From Ascidia mentula (Eukaryota; Chordata; Ascidiacea; Phlebobranchia; Ascidiidae), in NCBI GenBank assembly GCA_947561715.1, contig OX387202.1, forward strand, positions 12,103,001 to 12,167,000: a stretch of 64,000 bases of DNA, given 5' to 3'. The notes under the pieces are model-generated. The model saw only the letters and a program-made list of their open reading frames with translations, ran no database searches and was not told the DNA's origin. Position 1 is the first letter of the stretch, and the number at the start of each line of letters is the position of its first letter. Made by a program: the position numbers and the translations under genes. Positions 9,982 through 21,700 of the stretch are shown piece after piece.

Positions 9982-10686
9982 ATGAGCGAAGTTGTCAAAT
10001 CGCCCCAGAAACTTTCAACCAAAAAGAAAGTATCTTCGTTGATCAAGAAGATACGGAGAGCCAGTGAGTCGAAAGATAAAGTGAAAGATGCTTTGTCTGT
10101 TGATGTACAAGACACCGAAAATTTAGAACAGAAAGTTTTCTCAGAAGAAACTCCTGCCGAGGTCACCGAACAACTTGGAAAGACATTGAAAAACGTTGCA
10201 GATTTAGCACTTGATAACGATAAGCAAGATGCCACAAAAGAAGACAAAAAATCTCCAAAATCCCCCACAAAAAACGGCAGTATGCTGTTAAAGTCGGCCG
10301 GCAAAATGGTGGTCAAAACTGCCCTAAAAAGTGCAACTGGCTCCGATGAGGCCGGAGAGTTAATTTGCGGTGCCTTGGAATCAGTTTCGGAAAACGGTAT
10401 CAAGCCAGAATCAATCAAAAGCCCGACCAAAAAGCAAGCGAAGAAGCAGGCATTGGCCGCTGCTGGCATTGTGGGAAAAATTGCGATAAAATCAGCTAAA
10501 GTTGCATTAGATATGGACGACCCGAAGACGGGATCCGGGGAAGGCGACGAGACGGCCGATAAAGTTGCAAATATGATTGGAACTGTGGTTGGAAAATCGG
10601 CTAAGGCGGGTTTGGGCCCTTTGTTGGCGCCTGTAGCGGCCGTGGTAGAAGTGGGATCGACTGTGGCTTCAGCTTCAAAAAAATAA
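9982..10686 (+). CDS. Orphan Lys/Ala/Gly-rich family protein 3 (234 aa)
   Basis: Intronless, and the clearest family member. Residues 1-38 are strongly basic and contain the module shared with gene 2 (SSLIKKIRRASESKDKVK). Residues 40-98 are acidic/polar with SPKSP-type repeats. Two copies of the family module follow: residues 101-120 (MLLKSAGKMVVKTALKSATG) and residues 160-180 (AAAGIVGKIAIKSAKVALDM), the second with an acidic linker (GSGEGDETAD) and VANMIGTVVGKSAKAGLGP. Residues 196-229 are Gly/Ala/Val-rich and hydrophobic, ending ASASKK. The internal repeat suggests the module duplicated within the gene. There is no signal peptide and no known domain. Poly(A) signal at 10868-10873. Confidence 0.78.
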   Translation: MSEVVKSPQKLSTKKKVSSLIKKIRRASESKDKVKDALSVDVQDTENLEQKVFSEETPAEVTEQLGKTLKNVADLALDNDKQDATKEDKKSPKSPTKNGSMLLKSAGKMVVKTALKSATGSDEAGELICGALESVSENGIKPESIKSPTKKQAKKQALAAAGIVGKIAIKSAKVALDMDDPKTGSGEGDETADKVANMIGTVVGKSAKAGLGPLLAPVAAVVEVGSTVASASKK

Positions 10687-10867
10687 CTCTCTACATCTAC
10701 ACAAATGAACGACATGTACACGGATATCATCTTACCTTATCAGTAGTTATTCATTAACACCTATGTGGACTCTTGACATTCCATTCCACTGATAATCACT
10801 GCCATATACGTCGCTTTATTAAACGCTTTGTGCTGTTGTCAAGATGTAATGACAAAACCTCATTATT

Positions 10868-10873
10868 AATAAA
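10868..10873 (+). terminator. Poly(A) signal AATAAA
   Basis: AATAAA about 180 bases after the stop of the third orphan gene, preceded by an ATTAAA-type hexamer. It is a plausible 3' end for that gene. Confidence 0.5.
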
Positions 10874-12250
10874 CGGTTGCACCAATACGTTGTCTGCGTG
10901 GAAATATTACAGATAGATTAAAAGCGAAAGAAGTGAATTGGTTTCGATTCATGCAAGTGACATGATACTAAACTTAACCTAACATATAATAGGTATTCAT
11001 TGTAGAAAAGTCACGAAAAGACGATTATTTTCACACAATTCTTCCTTGGTTGTTATTTTTAATTTGCTCCGCAAGTCGACGGTAAAATTGCAAAAGGGCC
11101 GAAATTTCAAAAGGTTCAACAACTCTTTGAAAATATCTATTGTCATGTTAATATCCATTATTTGTCGAAAATCGGTTGCGTGGTTGCGTCATTATCAAGC
11201 GGCTTTGGCATCGCTAAATTAGTATTAAGATCAAGAAATATTTTCCATTTGGATAAAGTCAGTGCACAGACAACTTTAAAAACCTTATTTAAGTTACTTT
11301 AGGTTTTGCTTAAATCCCGGCTTAACACGACAGAAGTTGGGCATAGTTTCCATGGTACGAAATATTGTCCATTTGTGAAGTAAATGCCACATTTTAAAAC
11401 AGTGTTTGGAATATAAAACCACATATTTGCAATGAACAGAACTTTGAAATGTAACAAATTGCTCAACGAAGCATGAATGTACATTAAATTAAAAAAGCTT
11501 AACCGCTTGAAAGAACCTAAACTTTGACACCGTGTCGCGCGGTTTCTTTAATTCGTTGTTCAAGAAAAAATTACTGTGAAAACAGTGAGTGAGTTTGTTT
11601 CTAAACAAGTCAGTGAACAGAAAGGATCTTTTTATCAAAAACTGTGTGCTCTTGGTACGCTAAACATTCTAGCAATCTTATGTGTATTTTGTTTAGTGCT
11701 AAAACCTAAAGCAATAACGGCAAAGACTTAAAAACATTTCTTCGTGTAAGCTGTCGTGTAACAGGTGGTGTGCATAGTTTCAATCAACGTCAAATTAGTT
11801 ATCAAATAGGTTATAAAACGTGTGAATATAAACTAGTTCGATTATCATAATGGTCGCAAGTGCTTTTTGCTTTCTTTGACAAAATATTTCTGCTACATTT
11901 TGATTGTATTGTAATTGTCAACAACAAATTGCCAATATAATTAAGTGCTTTACATCGCACAAATAATTTTCATAAAAAAATATTTTATGTGTGTAATGAT
12001 TTGGAAATAGTTTTGGTGCTTAAAATTCCAATTTTTAGCTTATGGGATCCATTACAATATTCTACACAATGCTACTCTCACTACAAACAAAACTACTGGG
12101 AATATATACTGTTATATGTTAAATGAGCATGTTTAATCAACTTAGTTAGTGTAAATTGTTATTTAGTTTCCTGTGTGTTATATTTTGTACTATATTTTGA
12201 AAGTTTTATTAGATGGAAAACTATTTTATATTTTAAAAACATAAGTAAAA

Positions 12251-12458
12251 ATTTAAAAATGGACTGCTCTTCTGGCATAAAATATACATGCTGTATTTCG
12301 TAGATGTTGCGTCTGCCATGCGGCGAGACTTCACCAGGTATAATGCAAAAAGTGAACTACACTATTATACCTGATGAAGTCTCGCCGCATGGCAGACGAA
12401 ACGTCGAATAAATACAGCACGTATATTTTATGCCAGAAGAGCAGTACAATTTTAAATT
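12251..12458. repeat. Long inverted repeat (foldback element)
   Basis: Arms of about 94 bases (12251-12344 and 12364-12458) are near-perfect inverse copies separated by about 19 bases. Shared landmarks are GACTGCTCTTCTGGCATAAAA at the outer end and GTCTGCCATGCGGCGAGACT toward the inside. Transcribed RNA would form a stable hairpin. The arms differ at scattered positions, so they have diverged since formation. The flanking ATTTAAA on each side may be a target duplication or part of the arms. The right arm carries a hammerhead-ribozyme-like core, annotated separately. It could be two head-to-head copies of a small repeat rather than a single MITE. Confidence 0.75.
12363..12413 (+). ncRNA. Hammerhead-ribozyme-like motif
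   Basis: All three conserved core strings occur in order. CTGATGA is at 12371-12377. A stem II then pairs GTCT (12379-12382) with AGAC (12394-12397) and GCC with GGC around loop GCAT, with one bulged C. GAAAC is at 12398-12402, directly followed by the cleavage triplet GTC (12403-12405). Stem III would be only A-U and C-G with no loop, which by established work is typical of retroelement hammerheads that act as dimers. Stem I (TATTATAC before the core against GAATAA after it) is short and has a mismatch. The opposite arm, read on the other strand, has a damaged core (CTGGTGA, GCAAC). An extra A sits at position 10.1, so activity is uncertain. Confidence 0.45.
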
Positions 12459-12710
12459 GCAATATGCCTGGCAGTAACAAGAATTTCAAAATAAAAATGC
12501 CCTACATGTGTCAAGAATATGATATTTTATTACACAAATAGGTTTAATTGTAACTGTACAAATTAAGTGTTTCACTTTAAATGACAAGTCACAATTACAC
12601 TAATTTTTGTACCATTTCACTTACATTTTATCCAGAGTAAACATGAAAGCTTGCTTTGTGACAAATGTAAAAGTGTTTAAAGTACCTGTGAAAAGTGCAA
12701 CACCTAAGTG

Positions 12711-15700
12711 ATGTCTGTTATCCATCCTGGTTCAAGTTTAAATTTTGATGGTGCCCAACTCCAACAAAGTGAAGATGAAGAAATACAGCAAGAGGACATA
12801 AAACAGCAGAAGGCGGTAGGAACTGTTGTTTAAAGTGTGCCTTGTTTTTTTTGGATATTGCAGTTAGTCATAGACTTGATGTGCCAAAAGAAAATCGTTT
12901 CTTGGTGGTGACAACCTTTGTAATCCCTGTGACTCCCATGCTATTTTACTTATCTCACTTGTAACAAGGGACACAAAAGTTATTTTGATGTTGCTAAATA
13001 CTTTATCGCAAACGGGTATATACTTTTGTGTTGAAAGCTTTAAAGTTGATGGTTTTTATATTCTATCAATGCTGATGTTTTTAGTATTAAAGTACCTGAA
13101 TTTCTGACTATGGGGTGACTTTACATTTTTCAAACTGAAATCATTAAAATTTTAAAATTATTTCTGATAACAAAAAGGCTTTCTAATAATGCAGAAAACA
13201 TTGATATATATAGCAATCACAAAGCACATATCTTTAAAATACAAATTTTTCAATTTTGTTAGGTAAAAACAAACCTAATTAAATTGGAACTGTTGTAATT
13301 ACGTTACACAAGTAGTCGGTATTAAGTTATTTTATCAATGAATAAAACCGAGCACACAACAAAAGACCAGTCAAACAATGTGTTGTATGTATTCTCTGTA
13401 AACTCGCCTGTGTGAATGGTACTTATGTGTACTAATAGCACTTGCCAGACAGAAGCTGATTCATTCAATGGCATAAGGTCTTTGTAGTTGAAGCACAAAC
13501 ATTTGCAAGGCCTAAATAAATATGGGAAGGAAGGCTAACACTTTCATTTCTTGGGTTACTTTCAATGCCAGTAGCTTTCTGTAAGGTTTGAAGTCAGGTT
13601 CATGGCAGAATTGTGTGGGGAATTTAATGACATAAAATGTAATTTGCTTAAAGTAAGTTGGTTTCGATATTTTTCTGCATTGTTGCATAGAGTGATAAGA
13701 CAATATTGTCAGGTCTGCATTTTTTTGTTAGTTTAGTATGAGGTTGGTAATTATATTTTTTATAATGTCTGATCCATATTTAATGCATTCTGCTGTATTT
13801 TATATTTCAGTTACATGTCGTTTGTAATTCTATGGTATCGCACAATTTGTGTTTTCACCACAAAGATCATTTTATTACAAAAGCCGGAGAATGTCAAAAA
13901 ACAACTTTTCTTATTTTTTCAGCTTCAAGAACTGCTGTCGGCTGAACTTCCTGATGATTTGTTGGAGGAATCATGTGAAGGAAGTCCTGTCGTATCACAT
14001 GATCATGATCGTGGATCATATGGTGGCTCAAACGAATCAGGTATGCATCTAACCAACTTGTAAACAAATAACGAAAAAAGCACCCCTGACAACTCTTTAC
14101 AGCCCCCCAGGGGTTAAGACCCCAGGTCCCGGTTAAGAACCACTGGTCTAATAGTTGTACATTTTAATAATTTGCAGATAGTGGATGGCGCCACCAAGTG
14201 AGCAGCAATGGCCATGTGAGTTCTGACCGCAGTGAGGTCAACAATGGGATGCGGAATGAACAATTCTACAGACAAATGCCTCCCATCCCATACTCAGCAC
14301 CGGTATTTATTATGTTTTGATTAACTCACATGCAAAAAAGTGTAATGTGCAGTAATTATATTCAACATAGCTGGATTTTGTTAAAAACAAAATGTAAGAT
14401 TAAATTTAGTTAGTATATTACAAACAACTAAAACAATAATTACAGTGCTACTGTTGTTGCCAGACATTGTAAATTTAAAATCAATTAGGACAATGCCTAT
14501 ACGAGTGCTAGACTCACAATTAAGGAACCAGTCTTACCTGGATTTCGATGACACTTTCGTCACAAGTTTTCAATTACAGTATTTGTATGAATCTTTCCAT
14601 TTCCAGAATGACTACAATTCATACCTACCCAGTCAGACGCTCGATCAGTCCTTTACTGATGCTGAGAAGTGGCAAATGCAACAACAGCGAGGTTTCCAAT
14701 ACCCAACACGTAACTTTCAAATGCCAACAGTAAGTGAAAAGGTAAATGCATCAATCAACATCAGGAAAGAGCCATATTGCATGAAATGTAGGGATGTAGC
14801 GGACGCTTGTGAACAACACACATTTTACATTTACATGTTGAACCGAATCCGAATGTTGACAGTCAATCTCACATTCAATGCGCTTTAACACAAAATTTAA
14901 CATCGGCGTTTGAAATCGCGTATTGTTGCGAGGATCAATGCTCGAAGTCGAAATAGTATTGTACGAAACAAACACTAGAGTTTAGTGGGTTAATAACGAC
15001 AATTATGTCGCCACAGTGAACACAAAACGTAACGTGTAATTAAATTATTAAGTCACTAAATATTTAAGTATTTTTCGTAACAGTACATTCTTCATAAAAT
15101 GTAATTAGTTATTTTTTGTGTTTGAGTTGATGCCATTTTACTCAAATTTGTATAGTCTAAAAAGATATTGGAATCGCCAGCCAACTTTGTGTTCAAGGAG
15201 TCAGATGGTTCACAATTATTTGAATTTGAAAGTTCTTTTACCAGTCATATTTCATATACTAGAAGGCATCATCACTATCACTTATTAAAAAAAAATATTT
15301 TTACTTCTGATGATGATATCAGTACATTTTCTGTGTGTAGCAACGCGAGCATGGAGTCGGTGGCTACGGTTACCACGGCAACAACACGGGCATCAACCCC
15401 GTGTCCTCTGAAAACGACATGTACGGATTCGCGGAAAGAAGAGAAGCAGAAGGCAGCGAAGACTTTGACGCTGTTTCTGACCGCAGCTACAATCACTACG
15501 ACAACAAACTATCCACAACCCTGCCGTCACAGGCCGGCCGGAATTCGACAACACCGGGAAAAAGTGTCAGATTTGACGCCTTTTCGGCTCCGACCTCTCC
15601 CTACAACTATGGAGGGGCGATCAAGTACAAAGGGGCCCAACTGCACCACTATCACAGCACCGAAGCTGTAAGTTGTTGGGATATGTGAAGGCTGAGGGGT

Positions 15701-18700
15701 TCTCTAGCGATGGGGGAATTCCCAACTAGGGGGTGATTTTATCGAAAATCTAATGGCACGTTTTTGAGGCCTAAAACAATATGTGCGTTTGGGGGATTTT
15801 AATTTTTAGAATCGGATCGAGCAAAAAAATAAATATATGAATAAAAAAATAAATGAAATTCAGGTTTGTTTGTGTCATCTCGGCTCCTGTTTTAAAATGC
15901 CTATTTTTTCTTTACGTTCAGTTAAACCGACAAGATAACAAGGCCGACGACAGCGTCGGGTCAGATTACGTCGATGCAGTGGATCGTAACACTCCAGGTA
16001 ATTCACATTGTTTAACATTGTCCAGATTTTTAACGCAAGTAAATAACTTGAACTCGCAGTAATGTTTCTTGTAATGGCATGGCTTGTCAGGAAAAAGTGG
16101 CTGATCCAGCTAGGCTGCAATGCCTGGGCTTCGAAGCCCGTAAACCTAATAACTTGAACACGAATATCATTTCTGCAACCCCTCAGAATCGACCGATTTG
16201 TCTCGGGAGTTAACGCAGCTTCGAATTTTGTACGAGGCTCGCGGTAAAAAGATTGACAAACTTACGAGGGAGGTGGAAGATATGCAACAAGAATCGAACA
16301 GGGAAAAACGTATTCTTAGTCACCAGCTTAACATGGCCAAAGGTACTTTATGGTTTTATCGGTGCCTACGTCATTTTATTACTTTATGTATCTGCGTAGT
16401 TGTTTTGTTTTGCGCAAAATACACATGATGTGATAATGAAAGTGTTTCAAGAGAAAGTAAATTATGGTTCGTAAAACTGTTTTGTTGGCTTGAAAGTGAG
16501 GTCATATGTTGATTTTGTATTCCGGGTTCACAACAATGTTTTATGTTTTTTCTAAGCGTGAAATTTTTTTTTAAATCCGTTTTGCCTCAAGATGAGAAAA
16601 ACGGCATGAGTGGGAGCTTGGAGGAATGTCAACGACTTTTGATGGAAAAAGATCGTGTTATAAACGACCAAGAAGGAAAAATTAACTCTCTGAAAGTGGA
16701 TGTGGAGGCACTGAAGAGCGCAAAATTGGAGGTAAACATACCCGAAAAAGTTTTTTTTTGCAAAAATAGCTTAGGAATAACAAAAATTATTTATTATGTA
16801 TTTTTTCTTGTAATTGTACAACAGTGGTTAAGTGCTACTTTTTCTGTCCGTATCCTTACAAATTAGTGTTCCTCTTGCATAAACCGCACTGGTTGAAGAA
16901 AACCGCTGCAATATACTTCCCTATCCTGCAAAAACAACATCACAGACAAAGCTGAATCGCAGTCGCTTGTGCATAACAAAAAGTCCACATACAACGATTG
17001 CCCTGAGTGTGTGAGGTCGTGAGTTCGATCCTTACCGGGGGCGCGAATTTTCAATTTCACTCCGTGTTAAAATATCTTTTCAAGGAAAGCCTAATCCAGC
17101 ATTACATTGTATGTTAAAGCTTGTACGCAAGACTGAGGTCAGCGATCGGACGATTGAAAACCTCCAACAGGAAGTCGCCATGCTCCAGCGATCCGACACG
17201 CTTGACCGAGCAAGACAACAGCACGAAGCCGTTCTAGCGACCTCTAACGAACGCCATGAGCAGCAACTCCTTGAAGTAACGACAATGCTCGACGAAGTGA
17301 GGAGAGTCGCAGATGCAAAGGTTTGTGTGAATTTGAAAGGTCTGCGATATTCATATCCGCTACAATACAAAAGAAAATATTGTTTTAAAGTAATATTTCT
17401 GAAATTTAGGATTGTTTTGAAACACTTTTTTTGCTGATCTGACAAAATAAAAATGCTGCCTCGCAGTGCAGTTACTTTGCTACCTATTTAGTTAGACCAG
17501 TCTCACATTTTACTGATATTGGCGTGAGTCCTGTCGAAACGTCATTACTAAACATGTTAACGTTTACAACATTGTGGGCAAGACTTCTTATTCTTAGAAT
17601 TGTCTATTTATTTACTAAAATTGGTATAAAATCCAAAATTTTAAAGTACTGGTATCTGCAACCATATAGGTCTTGGTCTATCGATATTCCACAGCAAAAT
17701 TTAAAAAAAATTACTAACCCTACATACAAATTTAATAACCCAACATTAAAATGTTGGTGTTTTGATTAGACTGAGGAATGCGACCAGCTCCGAATTCGGT
17801 TGCAAACCGCTTTAAAAGATTCCGAAAATTTGCTTCTTGAGAAAACCGACACGATCAACAGATTGTCTCGAAACCTTGAAGATGCACAGAATCAGTGTCA
17901 GGTAATTTATGGGTGTTCTTAATATCTATGACAACTGTTCTTGTCAACTTCCAAGTGGCAAAAATCGGCCAAATTCTATCAAGGGGTTAAAAGATTCAGA
18001 TTTTTTTACTTGGCGCTATCCATTTGCTCAATTTTTAATTTTTTGCAGACGTTGTTGGCTGGAAGTGGTGAATCAACTTACCTCCACCAACAGTTGTCAA
18101 ATGTCACCAAAGAGAAAATTGCCTGCGAAGAAAAAACGAGAACGCTACAGGTTTGTGTTTGGTTTCAATTTGAGAAATTTGTGTGTAAGCACGAAGGGTT
18201 AAATTCAAATGTTAGTCACCAGTCATTATATTGCCCAATTACGAGATACCTCATCACTCGTTTTGTCTAATGTTCATTGAACCGTTATTCACATATTATT
18301 CACCAACCTGTGTTACCGAGGAACCAAAGTTTGAGAGTAATGCCAGTATGTCACCGTCTTTCTGTTGTACCTGGCCAAAAATAATAGTAACCCGTCGGTT
18401 CCAAACCTTTAAAAGGCATTACTTTGAAACTTTATTGGCGAACAAACTAATAAAGCCGACTGACTTTTGTCCAGACGAACTTAAATGAAACCAAAGAACA
18501 GTTAAAAATGTTGGAAAACGCTTTTCATTTGGGAGTTACGCAACGTCCACAGACCACAGATGGGATGGCCGACTCGTATAGCGAGCTTATGGGCGGAGTG
18601 CGAAGGCACATTGACTGGAAATCTCCAAAGGTACGAACACTTGTATAAGCAATGTAGTAAATAATGTTTCAGTGAGCTGCAGACACTACACACTGTTTCG

Positions 18701-21700
18701 AACTACTAGGTCTCATCAGTGTAGCTTTTGTGACTTACGACGATCTTATGGGCAAAATGTTAACACAAACATTCAAAACATTAATCCAATTATACTGTCT
18801 CCTCTATAGCACTGGCTTGGATAAGGCTGCGAATTCAATTGCAAAATCGAAATGCCTAATCCACTTTTTTTTTAAATATGTCATTTTTTAAAAGACTGAA
18901 TAGTATCCCACTTCGCAGTTTTTTTGTTTTTTTGTGACGGATATATTGCGTTGTTGATGGCGTAGTGGTTCCTAACCTGTAAAAATACATTACGTCAAAG
19001 CAGGGGTGACGTTTAAACTGAAAATCTTATCCATCCTAAAATATAGTTCAAAGTAGATCTAGTAGCATTATTAAACTTGTTTCAGGAGGTCGAATGTGGG
19101 AACGCATATAAGAGTAACCGTCTCTGCTCTGTGGCGTGTTGGTTCGTAAATTTTCTACTCAAGCGTTATGCTTACAGCGTTTTGTATCTAGATACCGGGT
19201 AATAAACCTACCAATGATCTCGTTGGAAGTTTGAGACACGAACTGGAGAGGGCGCTAATGAGCAACAAGGGAAAGAGAGAACAAGTAAGTTAAAAATAAG
19301 TTTCTTTTACCTAATGTTTTTGCATTTTTATGATTTTTTGTGCAGATTTCCGAACTTCAAGCTCAAATGAAAGAATTGGGCGACGAATCTCGCCACTGGA
19401 GGGGGCGATGTGATGAAGCGGAAAATAAAATAAAGGTTTTTGTGATTTTAATTGTTATATTTCTATAAGTCTGCTGCCCTCACAAAGTGGCCTGAATTCA
19501 TTTGAAAACTTGTTCGTCTAATTTGACTTATTGAATGCAAATTTTTGGTGTTATTTTTGCATGTGAAAGGACTTTTTACAGGTAAAACCTTCTTGATATT
19601 AAATAATAAGTGTAAATGACCATTTTTCAGATGAAACAGAATAAACAATTATTCTCAAAACAATGTAAAGTGTAACGTAACGTCGAACGTTAGCAATCGC
19701 TTGTACTTATCTGCCAAGTATTTAATGGTTTTACTAATATCATGCGCTACATTGTGAACAGGTAATGTTTGGTAATCATACCGCGTAAAAACAGTCCAAT
19801 GCATTCATCTCGATCAATTCGTTTTCTTTTTTTAGATGGCCATATATCCGTCCAGCAACGGTCGTAGCCATAACAACAGTGGACGCAACGATAGCATGGA
19901 GCTGGCGGACGCATTGGAGCGTGCCGAAATTTCCGAAAAACGGTCGTTACAACTTGAGGAAACTTGCCGTGACGTGAAACAGCAAATGTGCGAGTTGATC
20001 GAACAACACGATGCCAACAAACAAGATGCCGTGGATAGGTTTGAAATACGCTACATTTAAAACCAGTGTCTTGCTAAGGTTTTTTTAGGTTATATGGTAA
20101 ATCAGGGCTCAGTAAACGTCAGCACGTAAAGGCTTTTTAATGAAGGTTTAAACCTCATAACAGAATAATGCAACTAATGGTCTGTTTTTCTGTGACGCTT
20201 GGCGATAACAATAAAAACATACAAATACAGGCAAAAACTGTTGCCTTAAACTATGTTACCAACAATGCTTGGATTTTGATTTCAATAATCTAGCCAAACA
20301 ACTAAAAAAACTAAGTTGGAACTTGTTTGCTTCGACTCTGTCTTTGGCTTCTCCTGGTCTTTGTGAGTTTATAATCCTTGGTGCAATGTATTGTTGCAGA
20401 TGTGAGAGGGCGTGTATGCAGTTACACGAAGACGCAAAACACGCGATTCGGGAAGAACTCCACGCAGAATACGAACAGAAATCATACGAGGCGTCCGTTG
20501 AACACGACGGGCAACTCCAAGCATTGAAGTAAGCTTGTTTACTCTGCTTTATGAATTGTTAAGTGAATTATGAAAATTTGTAAACCCTTTTAACATACAG
20601 TTGTTAGACGGACAGAATTTGGTTTGACTTTTAAGTATTTGGTCTTTTCTATTTTATGGCAAATGCAACCTGTTTCAGACGTCGCCATTTTTGCATTACA
20701 GATCTGATATGGAGGAGCTTGGTCGGGAGCTGTCCGAAGTGAAACAGAGTTATGTTAATGTATGCGCGGATAAAGACAGTTTGGAGGCAAAAATCAAACA
20801 GGAGATGGCGAAAGATTTCGAAAATGTGAGTATTTTAAGATTATGTCTGTTCCTATGTAAACACAATCAATTTGTGATTTAGTTCGAATTGTACCAAGCT
20901 TTTTTTTATTTTCACTTGATTGTTTTTTTTACCCACATTTTATAAGTTTTTTCAGAATGCGATTGTATTTAAGTAATGCAACTCACAATTCTCGTTACTT
21001 TACCAAGGAGAAAAACGCGCTTGTATCGAAGCATGAAACGGAGTTGGACGCCATCCGCCAAGAGTGGGACAAAGTGAAGAATGATGACGAACAAAGAAGG
21101 GACAAGGACTTAGAGGAGGAGCTCAAAACCAAGGTAATTTTAACCGAATTAAAACATTTTTTTGGATGCTATAGTTAAATTGTTTGATTGCCTTTGTCAC
21201 AACTTTCACAGTATGACTTAGTGCACTGAATAGTCATGGAATCGTCATTATTTTTGTTTCTGTCATTTCATTACCTGTTGTTTTAGTTGGAAGAGGCGAA
21301 AGAGGATTGGTTCCGTGAACAGAACGAAGTTGAATCGGAGAAATTGGAGAAGATTCTTTCAGATAAAGAAGCAGAATTCCAGCAAAGGTAAAAATTATTC
21401 CAAACTCTGATTATTATATGATACGAAGCACCAGTAGTTTGAGTGATATAATTCACAGTATTCTTGGAAAGTTAGTAATGGTACTGATCACAGTGTAATT
21501 TTTATTTTCTATGTACAGACTGGATAATTTGGAAGATGAACTCCTCAAGAAATGTGAACAAGAACATATTGACGACATGGAGAAGGAACGAGTGGCATGG
21601 GAACAAAATAAGGTCTGAAAATAGGGATGTTTAACTTTCTTTCATAATAATAATATTCTAAAATATGTTTACCTTGAAAGCAACTTTTGTTTGACGTGAC

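Larger units (their letters stand above)
10687..12710. other. Intergenic region upstream of CEP152
   Basis: Contains the 3' UTR and poly(A) signal of the third orphan gene, a long AT-rich stretch with no supported gene, and the inverted repeat at 12251-12458. The region just before 12711 should hold the CEP152 5' UTR and promoter. No further upstream coding exon was found. Confidence 0.45.

Noticed and set aside
9957..10730. 257-codon minus-strand frame opposite the third orphan gene
   Set aside because: It is the antisense shadow of a Lys/Ala/Ser-rich gene; low-complexity Ser/Ala/Pro composition arises from the complement.
17023..17031. Possible tRNA gene at the GTTCGATCC box
   Set aside because: Only a B-box is present; no cloverleaf with acceptor and anticodon stems can be drawn. 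It fits a tRNA-derived SINE head, as do 23452-23460 and 34443-34451.
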